Below the pieces are notes generated by a model. That model was not told where the DNA came from. It did no database searches and saw only the letters and a list, made by a program, of their open reading frames with translations. DNA of 64,000 bases from Gibbula magus (taxonomy: Eukaryota; Mollusca; Gastropoda; Trochida; Trochidae), in contig OW388304.1 of NCBI GenBank assembly GCA_936450465.1, forward strand, positions 12,494,708 through 12,558,707, in the 5' to 3' direction. This document shows, piece by piece, positions 38,231-51,009 of the stretch. Positions within the stretch are counted from its first letter, which is position 1, and the number at the start of each line of letters is the position of its first letter. The translations under genes and the position numbers were made by a program.

Positions 38231-38334
38231 ATTAGATCAGAACTTTTAAAATTCAAATTGAAAATTGCTACAAATTATGTAAATTAGATCAGAACTTTTA
38301 AAATTCAAATTGAAAATTGCTACAAATTATTTAA
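38231..38334. repeat. 52 bp tandem duplication
   Basis: ATTAGATCAGAACTTTTAAA...TACAAATTAT occurs twice in succession with a 52 bp period and about one difference (G/T). The low divergence suggests a recent event. Unit C has a single diverged counterpart near 49830. Confidence 0.95.
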
Positions 38335-40690
38335 ATTAAATTAGTATTACGTTCAAGCAGAAAAAGCCCTAGGGATATTACATATGCTGAGTTGTAACTT
38401 TATGATGTAATTGGCATGTAAAAAGGACCAATGTTCTGATCAGATACATGAGTACTGAGTACTGCAAAAAGGAGACTATGACGAGTGGTGTGACAAAATC
38501 GATACAATATGGCATGTGTATCTGTGTATTGGATGAAATGCGTTAATAGGTCTTTCAAGTTTTACTATAACTAATTACTCGTGTACTTATGAATGAAGGT
38601 TAATAACAGGCGCATGGTTGCTTTTCGTACATGTAGGTCGTTATCTCAGTTTGATGCGAATATATCTGTATTTTTTTGTATTGTCTTGCTTTCAAATTGT
38701 AATTAACTGTATGAATAGTGTATTTGTAGCTGATTTGTGTTTGAAGTTGATATTACAGGTTTGGTTCTGCTTCACTGTATAAATAAAGATCTTAAAGAAG
38801 TCAATAAACATCCTCCACATTCCGTCAGTGTATTTATAAAAAAATGCGTTCCTTTTGAAATGCTCATATGTGCTGCTGAATGATATCCTTAGTATTGCTT
38901 CAAAAACTAATTTGGAGCACATGATGCAAATAATGTATCAGAACTAATCACCTCGAATTGATATTCTACATTCAATCATTTATATTTAAATATTGAGCGT
39001 AAACAGTGTTTTCATTCAGAAAATGTGTTCATAGCTTGTAACCACTCTTTATGCCGTGAAAAGTTCTTGTGAAATCATATTAAAAACTGATAAAACTAGA
39101 TGGGGAAAATGTAATTATTTGAACATGGAAGGGTTTATCAAAGGACTAGGTCACAGTGACTCGTTTTGAGAGTAACAAAATTGATTAACACTTCTGGATG
39201 AATAAACATAGTTTCATATAAGGAAATTATTTCACTGATTATTTATGATGTATCTCTTGATGTCTTCATGTCAAAAATAAACATCCTTAAATAGCTGTTA
39301 TTTTATTCAATGGACGTCTATCAGACATTTGGAATCTAATAACAAAGTTATTTAATCAGCAGAATCTCTGCATCGATATGGAGAATTTCATCTTGTTCTG
39401 CAGATCTCGATGCATCTGTTTCTTAGGTGAGGTGGCATTGACACTTGAGGATGTTCTTAAGGAAAAAACTAGCTATACAGATGATAAATAAGATTATACA
39501 TTTAGGCGGGCCACAAAATGACATTTGTTATTCAAAATAGACGTCGGGTTTGACCATGTTATCAGTGTGGTTCAGAAATATATTCTATTATGATTGTGTC
39601 ATCATGAAACAGTTTCAAATTTGCTATGTACAGGTTTTGTATCACTGAACTATCGAATCTCCGGTTCAGACATACTGGCCACTATTTGTCCTTAAGGTAC
39701 ACATTGATTACACCATATATACTCAATGGAACGACATATTCTTGAAATAGATGTACTTGGAATTGATCAGTTCAAAGCTATCTGAGACAGCTATAAATGG
39801 GAACACTTACAATTGATAGCAAGCAAATACACACAAGGGGATTCAACTGGAGATGATGTCCTAATTGGGCCATAAATCATAATACTGGAATAACATAAAT
39901 ACTATTGATGTTTGATCCTTTATGAAAATACTTAAGATAAACTTTCTACAACGAGGGGGTAGATTTCAAAGTAAACGTTACTCATTTTGAATGGGCAGTG
40001 TTTTCAAAGCTACATTTTCTTAAATGTCTTTTATTACATAAACTGTTTTAGAACTATATACAGTAGTCTAAAAGTAGACGACAGTATTTTCATGTGTCAG
40101 TGATTATCCCTTTATGTTTATGTTTTACCAAAGAATCGGACTGGAATCCGATAAAATATTATACATTCACAATACATTCAGGAAGTAGGTGGCAATGTAA
40201 GTGTGTCTCGGAATGTTCATGAAACGTGTGAGACAAGTTATTATATGCACAATAAAGTGTCCACTGGGAATAAGTACATTGGAAGTAGTGAGTCCTTACA
40301 ATTATTTTGAAGTTGTTTAAAGACCTGTCACATTTGATTTGTGTTGGTAGCAAGTTGCCAGAATGATATCAGAAAGTTTATGTATTATCATTGTTGTATT
40401 CGTGTGCCATTGAGTGATGGCACATGTGAGATAAACTCACGTGCAAAAGAAACGCAACCAACATAACGCATGATATTTTAATACATGGGTGATGTAAACG
40501 TCTGAAAGGAGACCACATCATAACTCCAGACGTCCAGTAATTTAAATTTAAAATTTTGAATCATTATCTGATCATTGTTCTGAGAAACAAAATCCTTTTA
40601 ATAAATCATTGTTTTAGAATATCCTATAGCAGGCGAGATGGGAGAGTGAAATTTGCCTTTTTCGCTTGTTTTAAGGCATCAAATTATGTA

Positions 40691-40797
40691 ATGGAGAATG
40701 CATTCGGAGCCGTGGATTCGTTAAAAATAATCAACGAGCCCCGAAGGGGCGAGTTGATTATTTTTAACGAATCCACGGCTCCGAATGCATTCTCCAT
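40691..40797. repeat. 107 bp palindrome, 45 bp perfect arms
   Basis: Arms run ATGGAGAATGCATTCGG...AATAATCAAC and its exact reverse complement. The centre is a short stem GCCCC-GAA-GGGGC. The ORF that reads across it is an artefact of the symmetry. Confidence 0.95.
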
Positions 40798-41117
40798 CTT
40801 AATCAATGTATGACGTCACGAAACATACATATGTGATCATCTAGCATTATAGACAATACATTTCAATTATGTAACCTAAACAAATATTATTTTGCAAATT
40901 TCGGTGCCCATTCATCGGATATGGTACATGTAGCTTCGACCCTTATGAAATGGATTCTTCCATGCACGTGCATGGCGCAAATCTTCCACGCAAAGCGATT
41001 TGACTGACAGCCGAACTCCTGCATTTCATGTGTTTCAGCACGATCCCCAAGCGTTTCACACTTTACCAGTCTTGTTTAGAATGCAGGGATCTTACTGACA
41101 AACAATCAAATGATTAC

Positions 41118-41198
41118 CAGCAGGCCTGGTAGTCGAATAGGTTAGGGCGCTGCGTAACAGACGAAGGGTTACATGTTCGCATCCCGGGTCAGACATTA
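41118..41198 (+). repeat. tRNA-like SINE head, second family
   Basis: GGTAGTCGAATAGGTTAGGG (A-box-like) and ATGTTCGCATCCCGGGTC (B-box-like) about 35 bp apart. The stems do not pair well enough for a working tRNA, so I call it a SINE head or tRNA relic. Confidence 0.4.
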
Positions 41199-43818
41199 CA
41201 AAAATAATCAGATATTTTAAGATTCTAATCAGATATACTAAGACAAAATACATCATTCTTGAACAAATTACTTTGTGAGCCATTACGAAAATGTCAAAAC
41301 CTGACACCCCTCCTGACTGACTCAATGACCAGTATATTCTTAAAAATAATCCACTGTTAACACAACAGAGTGACGTCATCACCGTGGATTAAAACCAAAG
41401 AAGGTATAGTATGCCATTAGCATCCTTTGTTAACGTAATTGCCATATTTCATACACATTTAACTTGAATGTTAAAAATAATGTCAAAAGCCCTTTTGAAA
41501 TTATGATTTCAGCACACATGTGTGTTATCATGCATATCCTGAATGAAGGAAATTGTGGTTGCTTCTTAAGAAGAAAACATAAGCTTATCAAAGGCATTAA
41601 TAATCAACTTGGTCCAGCAACAATATTTAAATTTGTACGGTTTTTTTTTAACATTTTTTAATATTGTATTCTAAATCAATTTAGAACATCAGATATGTCA
41701 TTGCGTTATTGATCATATAATATAATTCAAAAACTGTTTCTCAATGTTATAAGACTTGTAACAATCAAACCAAAATTGGTAAAAACCATTCATCACAACT
41801 ACAGTCTTTATAAAAAAAATTCAAGTTCGGTTCGTTTTAAGTAGAGTTAAATTCGAGTTGTAGTAATACCCAGAAACATATAACGAATAGCTACTTATAT
41901 TACACATTTAAAAAATATGTCCTTCACAGTTATGGTTCTTTGATACAGTAAACTCTGAGAGATGTTTATCTCATTAATACCGATCTTTGTCTTCCGACCT
42001 AAGGATACAACATAAATTGCAAGAAACCACTATAAATGTCAAAGTGACTGTACTTGAAAAGACGTTAGGTTAAGCAACTAATGTCAATCCAACATTCGGA
42101 ATCAAATATCACGTTCAATTCATCATCAAAACCGTAAATCTTATGTTGCTAAGTGGGGTTTATATTTTGAGGTTTCACTGCTGTTTAACTTGACTGATAA
42201 ACCATTTATAGCTAAATAATATTTATTGCAAGGTCTTATCACTTTTGAACGGTTCTATGAACAAATTTCTTAGTCATGTTTCCACATTATTATTCACCCA
42301 TCGAAGATATTACATTGTAATATTGTATAAGACAATATTAAGCTAGTGCATTATCGCTGCTAGTATTAGGTCATTAGGTTATTGTGTAATTGTGACGTCA
42401 CTATAGAATTTTTAATGAAATGCGAAACAACCAAACATTTTAATGGAATTTAGGCATTGCAATAAAAGGTTTATGATTATTAGTTCTAAAGCGTGTATAT
42501 CCACATTCAAAATAATGACCATAGTGCTGCACATATGTTACTGCGCAGATGACTACACAAGTACAACTGAAGCTCTCATTTACTGCATTTGGTCACACTC
42601 TGAGTCCTATTGCTGATTTATTGTTCCATAATATTGATATATCTTGGTTCAGCCATCAAATTAAATATAAACATCATTTGTGAGAAAGGAACGAAGACTT
42701 TTTCCCCATATCATTGGTCTTGTTTTAATAAATAAAATTATATGTTAAGAGTTATAGTTTGTTTAAATAATAGGAACATGGGTTCAGTCGCATATCTTTC
42801 CATTTCTTGTTAAAACATAAACATTCTGTAAGAAAGGAAACAGGAAACCATAATGAAAACTAATTCACAGGAATGTTTATTATGAAAGTGTATTTCTCCA
42901 CTTACTGTTCAACGTGGTAAACGATTACCAATTGTTATTCAGAAATGTGTCATGTATGTTAGAATAGATAAAGTGGTAATTAAAGCTATTGGCTTGAAAG
43001 AATACAATACCTACTGCTTGTGAGGATGTTGTGTTTGAAAATGTCAATCCGTCTTTCTCATCAATAGTTGTATTTTATAATAGGCCCACCTGTCTGCGTT
43101 CTAGGAGGAAACAACCACATGCACCTTAGTGTTTACAACAAACCCTTAATGATAGAATGCCTGTCGTTATCACGGACGAGTTTATATTATAAACCATGAA
43201 AACATACAGATAGAAGAGTAATAACATGTTTTACAACGGATTTCCTTATTAACAGTTGGTGGGATTCAAATAGCTGCGACTGAGTCATGTTATAACAGAA
43301 ACAAGTGCGATAAAGAGGGGAATAGCAAAGCAAATACTCGACATGACAAAACTTTTCAGTCAAGACAAGAAACATTTTGTTAACAGAGGAAGCTCATTTT
43401 CAAGGATTTGATTTAGTGAAGACGACTATAATAACTAACATCATTCGGCCTGATTAAACAACTGAGGAACACTGGGGTCATAATGTATTCATTTGCAAAT
43501 CTAGGTGTGAAAATTTCACACTTCATTATAACCAAATACATTGCTACCTCTGACTCCGAGATTAATAGAGATTGTGAAAATGTTGAAAGTGCATGGTAAA
43601 TGTTATCCTTATCATATTTCACTTATTTCTTATTTACTGTGGGTTTTTTTCAAACATTTGATGATGATATTGAAGGTGAATTGTGTTGTCGATTTGAAAA
43701 TCAATCATATCAAGTAATAACTTTATTAATACATCCTTAATGCACCTCATCAAAAGTACACCTTCGTTGTCAAATGTTTCGAACATTCAGTCAGTAAAAA
43801 TTAACCAATTAGCTGCAC

Positions 43819-44060
43819 AGGTGAGAAAAGGTGACTCGGGCTTGAACTTGGCTTTTTTTCACTTTGTTTATTACAGGGGGATAGCCTGCAGCACCATTGC
43901 AGCTATGCATTGTAGTGAAACCGGCCATGTCTGGTACTGGGCTGAAATTTATGTTAGCATTGCACTCAAACCTAAAAATGCTTATAGAACGTCTCTACAG
44001 GATTCGAATCCCAGACCTCGTGATCTAAACCTGAATGCTCTATCCTCTGTGCTATCCCGC
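43819..44060 (-). mobile_element. tRNA-derived SINE, unit C copy
   Basis: Orthologous to 32654-32945. Head GGATAGCACAGAGGATAGAG with B box GGGATTCGAATCCTG; tail CACCTTTTCTCAC. The 110-codon ORF over it is an artefact. Confidence 0.8.
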
Positions 44061-46132
44061 ATGACAGCCTGAACTAAACTGAATTGAACTAGTGAAATTT
44101 AATTTGATTTTATATTTATGTGTAGTGTACCTTAAGAAAGAAAGTTAATGGTCCAACTAATCAAAAAGGAAAATAAATGTTTTTCTTAATCGCTGACAGG
44201 ATCCTTGGAAATAACAATTTCCTTTATTTGGTGTGCTGTAACTCTCTTACATACAATGAAAACAAATGTTAATACAGCTGTTTTGATGAAAGCCTACTGC
44301 CAGATGATTGCATACTATGACCTCACTGAATGAAACTGTGCAATACGTTAGGTTATGGTTCAAGCTGGAGGAGAGAGACATATTGAGAGAGATTTGTGAG
44401 TAAATAAAACTAAGATTATGTTGATTTTATATTTGTTCCCGGCCGTCTGGTTCAATCTCAATTGTTTCCACCAAACGAGATAAGGACGAATGAGGCGCTG
44501 CTTACAAATGTCAAAAGTATTTGATAATTCTTGTGTACTAGTCACAGAAACACAAATTATTACTCTCATTCAGGTACTATCAGTGATAGGATGAAGTATG
44601 TAGGGTGAACAAGACAGAAGTAAGGTTAGGTCGATGACTCATGCCATGAACTGGGTAGAGTTGCGCATCTCCATTTCTGAAATGTATCATTTCAGACAGG
44701 CAGACGGATGTATTCAGTTATTTAGACCTCAGTCCCATAATATAAACGCTTTCCAAAATAGAACATGAATATATATAGGGAGAAAAACCTTTAGGACATT
44801 TCCACGTCTGCATGTTTTGAATTGGCAGACTAGCAACAATATTGTAAATAGATTGTTCTTATCATGTTTGCATTTCAAATTGACAATGATATGTTTTCGC
44901 GTTTCACAGATGTGTTATTTCTTTAGTAGACAGGCTAAATAAAATGTTAATTTACAACATACCGGTAATAAATTGCTTACATGCAATGTAGAAAAGTGAG
45001 AAGTTGTTATATCTCAGTTTAACCATCTTAAACCATCCTGAACAGAACTGAGTGAACTTTCTCGGAACTTCCCGCTTGACGAAGTATGATAGATGACCAA
45101 AGGTCAAGTGGACACATGCAATTGACCACAATTGTACCGAGATGTATCAAGAGTAAGTTCACTTTATTGACCACGGGGTATTCAAAACTAATCGAAAGTC
45201 GTTAAACTTGACAAAATTGTCATTAACTCTTGATGATAAGGATGGGTCTGATTTTAAGAGATAGATATAAGCTATTCATTACAGTGAAGCCATTAAATAA
45301 CCTATTTCTGGGGCTACGTTAACATGATTGACATCAGTGATCACCTAGTATTTTGATCCGATATTCTACACATATCACACTGTGCAGTTCATAAGACAGG
45401 TTTCAGAGAATGTCATGTCTAAAGAAAGCAATAGTAGGGATCATTTCAACAGTTACCCTGATAAACATGTTAACTAGAAAAAAATATTATTGTGATGTTT
45501 AAATTCACCTCAATTCAATGTAATACTGCAGAAGGGCACATCTTGCAAAACATCTATAATTCTCAAAGAGATAACTGCTTTCAGCGTTCCTGTGTTTGTG
45601 ACAGTGTCCCAAGGTCAGGATTGGACATGTGACGTGAATATGAATATGTTCTTAATAATGGAAATTTCTGGCATCACGGATGCTTTGTTTTCCTGGTCGT
45701 ATAAACTAGTGAAGTTGCAAGCTCATGTTTCCTCCTTTTTTCTATATATCGATGGTTAATCCAATCCTTCAAGGCTTGGGGTATAATGGAAACTGATAAT
45801 CCAGTCAAATGTTTTGTTACAAAATGAATACACGGAATAGACATTACAATATGAATACCATTGTCAGCAAAGATTTAACAACGATAACCAAAATCATTAA
45901 AAGTGTAATTTGACAAATATATGCGAATATTTCTATCTCTTGTATTTAAATGTTAATTTAGGTATTCAGTTTCATAAACGTTCATGAGACGCATTTACCG
46001 GAAATATAACGAAGCAAAAGTTGAAGCCTTACTATGCTATTGAATAGATAAATACATGAGGTACCTGACCATTGTTTATAGGAACCCTGCCGTTGATGTA
46101 AAACGTTGCATCCAACAGCAGCAAGGTAGAAG

Positions 46133-46193
46133 AGTGAGTGAGTGAATTATTGCTTAACGCCGCTTCGGCAGTATCGCAGCCATTTGCGGCGAG
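46133..46193 (-). mobile_element. 61 bp retro-insert with exact 13 bp target duplication
   Basis: AGCAAGGTAGAAG is repeated exactly at 46120-46132 and 46194-46206. A and B have the single, empty site (CAGCAGCAAGGTAGAAGA). The insert carries only the GAGTGAGTGAG...TTAACGCCGC tail region of the same family as 33663-33727. Confidence 0.9.
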
Positions 46194-46589
46194 AGCAAGG
46201 TAGAAGATAGCAAGAACATCATCATGACATATACATTTCTCTTGCTGGTTTATGATCATGTCTCTTAAACAATCATTATGGATCTGATTAACCATCACAA
46301 ATGCTTGACGATTTTGTTATTAATCGTAGGCATTAGTCCAAAATGCACAGAAGCCCAGACTCATTCAGCTTTCACCAGCTTTGATATTGCACAGTGTTTA
46401 GACATGTTATTGCTGATACTGATGAAACTATTAATAATGTATCTATAATCTTTAATCAGTACAAAACTGTGAATTATGAGTCGTTAATGCATTCATGAGT
46501 ATCGTAGGATGAAGTGAACATTTACTCAGTTTACAGGTCAGGACTTCATTTATCGATCAAACACCGCAGGATAGTATTTAAATTGCATA

Positions 46590-46852
46590 TATGATCCCAC
46601 CAGGGGCCTGGCACCAAGTCGCAACACGTGTTATACATGTGGTAAGGTTTTGGTGCAATGCTACATTAAATTTGAGTGCAGATCCAACTATACTTCACTA
46701 GTTCATAAGTATCTTCGCAGGTTTCATCACTGTGTATAGCCACAGAAGTGTTGCGGGCTTTGTCCCTGCAGTAATACAAGCAGACGTAATATAAATGAAA
46801 ATCTCTTCAAACGGCGTTTGACCACAAATAACCTCCCCTCACCTCTGTTTAA
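46590..46852 (+). mobile_element. tRNA-derived SINE, unit C copy
   Basis: Orthologous to 23745-23995 and 35883-36152. The head is decayed (ATGATCCCACCAGGGGCCTG); body GGTGCAATGCTACATTAAAT, tail AACCTCCCCTCACCTC. Confidence 0.75.
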
Positions 46853-48239
46853 ATGATTGCACAATACCTCGCACTTATATAACACGTTCACCTTGGCACT
46901 TTCAGTTACTGTGATGGAATATAAATACTATGATACATTACGTTATGAATATCAGTCATTAATACAGAGTTACAATCAAAATGAATATGTTCAGACTTTA
47001 AAATTTTAACTGTTTAATATGCAGTCAGGGTTATAATCAACAAGCTCTGTATTATGACTGGAGGTCAATACATGGATCTATAAGAGAGCCATTTGATCCA
47101 ATTTGATACCTCAACAGAGTATACAAATCGACAGAATTAATTTGGACGAGTTAAGTATGTGAAGTCCACTGTCACCGTGACTATGATGAGATAGACTGTG
47201 ATTGATGTGAAGCACCAATGGGCAATGGCAGGTATTCTGACTTTATATGAATGTTGAATGATGTTGAAAAGTTTCAGATAGTATAGCATATTTCGATACA
47301 AATGTTCATATTCTTAACTTAATTTTAGCATAACGATAGCTGACAGGTTACATATGTATTGAAACACATCAGAGGTAAAGCTGTTATACTGCAATTTACA
47401 GATATGCATGTTATTTGTTTTCATAAATAATTCAGTAGTAGATGAGGAATACATGACAAACTACAATATGAAGGTTTTTGTCATTAAAAAGTTCTCATTT
47501 AATTCACATACTTCTGCCGGTAAAGCAATTTTGTCCATTCATATATATGTGCATATGACAGATTGCTGAAATGTTGCAGCATAGTTTGCTCATTATATAA
47601 AAGATTTCTACATTCAAAATATATTGTCTGAATAAACTTGAATTGAGCCACGGTTGAACGTATACATTATATTAAAAAAAACTTCGTTGATGTCAAACAT
47701 GGATGGAAAAGGACTAGATTATGTTAGCATGATAATTAAGAAACTGTCACCAATGATTCGTGAGTAAATAAAATAAGCTTTCAATTGTATTTTCATCTAA
47801 AAACAGTATCACTACATGAACCTTGAGTTATGGTCGATTAATTACCTTTCGGAGATTTTGAACCTTGATTTATTGGTCAATTCTCAATTTTCGTAGATGT
47901 AACGTATCCCGTTTGAAGATCAAGGGATCCCTAATCAAGTCCATATCAAACCAATATTCAGGCAGTAGTTCAAACAGTTTGTGTCAATTTGAACCGTGTG
48001 GTCATCGTCTATAAATCATTAAGTGAAAGCTTTGGATAAGGTCAACTCGTGCTCACGAAGTTCCTAAATTGTTGTTCGATAACTTTCTTTTCCTATCTGT
48101 AACATTGATTTATTACGGCATTATTCAGTTCGTCTTTGTGTAATATGACAATTGCGAGAACAACTCAAGTGGACCAGTTTTGGACATTACACAGCACATT
48201 TCGTTTTATTAAAATAAAAAAATAGAGAGCATATTTTGT

Positions 48240-48905
48240 ATATATAGAGAGAATCTCACTCAAGTGTCTTCTGATATCAAATATATCAACACGAGTTGAT
48301 TAAAGTTACAAATATTCAAGGCTTGCCGAGGTTATTTTTACGTTAATCAATGAGTCATTCATTCTTCAACAATTATTAGCAAAAGAATGAAAACAAAACT
48401 GTCATTAAACTTCTTCATGATCAGCAGTGATCTCAGCGAGGTCATACCATTGTGACGTCATCAGCATTATGTACAATGTAGATGCCGGTTGTAGATATCG
48501 CTTGTTATTACTCAACCGTGGTGAGATCACTCATTAGATAACAATGAGTTGGTTACACACATGTGTGATACCACCGTGTGCTGCCGTAACGTCATAATCG
48601 GCGCGTGACGTCATAGTCGTTTTTGGTTGACGTCAAATTGTTAGCCGCGCGACTGCAATAGCAGGTGACCTATTTGCAAGTGAGCGTCACTAACAACGAT
48701 TTTCTTGCAATTCAGCGCTACTTACATCATTGAGTAATAAATAAAATACTATACTCGGTCCCGTTTGATAACATGTTTATGAAACTCGTGAATGGCATCG
48801 GTATGTAACTCACTTTCGCTCGTTAAAATACCAAACCATTCACTCGTTTAATAAACATGTTATCAAACAGGACATCGTTTATTCTATATATCTCACATAA
48901 GCGAT
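48240..48905. mobile_element. ~660 bp insert in unit C with CRE cluster and inverted repeat
   Basis: A has only TTTTCCATAATTAATGCAG at this point. The insert contains TGACGTCA at 48453, 48606 and 48628 plus TAACGTCA at 48587, and the inverted repeat 48757-48876. No coding sequence. The ends share a degenerate TATATAGA/TCTATATA. I infer a nonautonomous element. Confidence 0.5.
48757..48876. repeat. Imperfect inverted repeat, ~46 bp arms
   Basis: CGTTTGATAACATGTTTATG on the left and its inverted copy (AATAAACATGTTATCAAACAG) on the right, with CGTGAATGGCATCGG / CCAAACCATTCACTCG inside. The loop has TTTCGCTCG. A solo arm occurs at 8745-8815. Confidence 0.85.
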
Positions 48906-50146
48906 ATATACTGTGGAAACCAGTTTTGGGTGATAAATATTCAGTGCAATATGTCTAATCTCGTAACCGGCAAATGAAAATATAAACACAAGCTTTAACC
49001 CAATGATTGCTGATAGTAATACTTGATGAATTGAATCAGTTAGTTTCATTTCTATTCACCTATGCATTCAACACCACTTCTATCTACAATTAAACTTGAT
49101 TGAAATCATAATTTACATCTTACAACATCTTAATGATTGGAATTGAGAAAATCTATGAAGAGCTATTTTGGAACATATGGATTTGTTAACGGTATTCTAC
49201 AATGTATTAGACCTTAACAGTTGTACAGACCATGAAGATAAGTTATTATTTAAATTCTTACTTTGAAACTAGAAATGCTCTATAGAGTTATAGAACAATA
49301 ATCATACAGTATTGTGTTTACTTGATATAATGATACAATTACCTGAAATAGTAATTATAATGTTATTTTCATATTTACAATACACTATTTTTCTCCTAAG
49401 AAATTTGTTACATACAGTAAACATATCTTTATTCTTCTCAAGATTGCACTTGCATGTCTTCTGAGCGCATCATGCTGGGTGATATGTTTGCTGATCCTGA
49501 TGCCTTCATGTTGGGGACCATTAAGAAATCAGTGTGTCTAATTATGACCTAGTGTTTATATTCGAACACTCTTTATTGCTTCCTGAATGAAAATAAAATA
49601 GCAACAATATTTGGATTTGGATTTGGCTTCTGTTGTAACCAAACATGTTACACACTTCAATTATTATTGTCAAGAGTAATGCTGCTTTCTATCATATCTT
49701 AAAGTGTTGGTCAATTTGAATTTTAAACATGTATATGTTTGTAAATACTTCTTCAAGTTTATGCCTAGCTTTGGTTGTTTGCATGTGTCATAAGTGAGAT
49801 GCTTCATTCTATTTTCTTTCAGGATTGTTAAATGTTTTATTTTAAATCCGAGTTAAAAATGGCTACTTGTTATCTACATTTCATTATCCAATATTGGTTC
49901 ATTTGTCCAAGATAAAAACTCTAGGGATATTATTAAAATTAGTTTAAAATTATAAATGTTTAGCAAAACGTCTTTGTACTGGGCAAACGGATGGTACTGT
50001 GTGCAAGACATCCAATGAGGTGACTTATTTCCATAATCAAGACAATGACATTTGTCATGCGAACTATGTTTACATGGCTAATTTGTTTGACATAATTCAT
50101 ACAATACGGCACGTGATTTTGTGGAAAATTGGATGAAATGCATATA

Positions 50147-50700
50147 CTGAACAGCAAAAGAAACGCGAGTCAACTGTAACAATTTCGTAATTACTATTAA
50201 CGCTGCAAGTTTATAATACCAGAGTATTCACATTTTATTGACATGATGTTAATAACGTTTTGAACAACATGCATTTTGGTATTTCATTTCATTTCAAGGT
50301 ATTGCATTTCTTTTCCGGTACCAAGGTGTTCCACGAGCACATTTACAGTCCTTGCAAACTGTTCAGCATGCAATCGGCCAATATCCCAGTTTCCGAAAAT
50401 TTCACCTTTTTTTAACTTCCTAAACATTATGACTGGAGTCCTTTTCACAGAGCAAGTCTCGGATTACAGCACGAGTAATTTGAATTTTACTAGGCTCATG
50501 CAGATCATGTTTCCATGACAACATGTGACGTGCATTTTCGCGAACTGATACCCTTTGACTTTGCAACGGTAACCATCAATTATGTACAGTACCAATAGAT
50601 CCAAATGTTCTCTGACATTTACTAAGGATATGACAAACTATGGGCAGATATGCAAACATAAACTATAATCATTAAAACGCGCGTTTCTTTTGCTGTTCAG
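50147..50700. mobile_element. Tc1-type MITE, 554 bp, TA target duplication
   Basis: Ends CTGAACAGCAAAAGAAACGCG and the inverted counterpart CGCGTTTCTTTTGCTGTTCAG. TA flanks at 50145-50146 and 50701-50702. The end of unit B has the empty site (GGATGAAATGCGTTAATAGG then TCTTTCAAG, about 38532). A minus-strand stretch (about 50300-50420; RLHAEQFARTVNVL) may be a relic of the transposase DNA-binding domain, but no catalytic part remains. Confidence 0.85.
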
Positions 50701-51009
50701 TATATGTCTTTCCAATGATTAATTTTTAAATGGGTTAGGGAGATGGGAACATGCATTTTCCATTATTAACTTCGCAGACCTATGTTGGATATGATGCAAC
50801 TTTATTATCAGCACAAAATATGTAAAGACAAAATATAAGGTGAACTGAAAAGCTGAAGTGGCGAGCGGGTTCGGTTGCACTCAATCAGCTGATGCCGAAA
50901 GTAGTACGGCATTATGGCGTCACTATCGTTGAATAACTTGTATTGATTGCACAACATTCGTTAAATAACATTCTACTGGTTAAACAACACTTGTTTCAAA
51001 TAACCAACT

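Larger units (their letters stand above)
27985..38965. repeat. Tandem duplication unit B (~11 kb)
   Basis: Collinear with unit A (landmarks under A) and C. B-specific differences are the 516 bp MITE at 31737-32252, a 65 bp insert at 33663-33727, about 260 bp at 30080-30340 missing from A, and lack of A's 18.8-20.0 kb stretch. The frames at 35295-35591 and their counterparts in A and C begin alike (MVNQIHYDCLRD) but shift frame afterwards, so they are not a conserved gene. Confidence 0.85.
40430..41460. mobile_element. ~1 kb insert in unit C with palindrome and CRE sites
   Basis: No counterpart in A or B. It starts near a Tc1-end-like GTGCAAAAGAAACGCAACC (40440), holds the 107 bp palindrome 40691-40797, TGACGTCA at 40811 and 41372, the exact palindrome CCATGCACGTGCATGG (40960-40975) and a tRNA-like stretch (41118-41198). 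No transposase seen. Ends approximate; may be composite. Confidence 0.45.

Noticed and set aside
40556..40813. 85-codon ORF
   Set aside because: Its second half reads through both arms of the 40691-40797 palindrome; an artefact of symmetry.
41118..41198. A second tRNA gene
   Set aside because: Stems pair poorly and the B box is off-consensus.
43740..44072. 110-codon ORF
   Set aside because: Runs through a SINE copy in the antisense direction.
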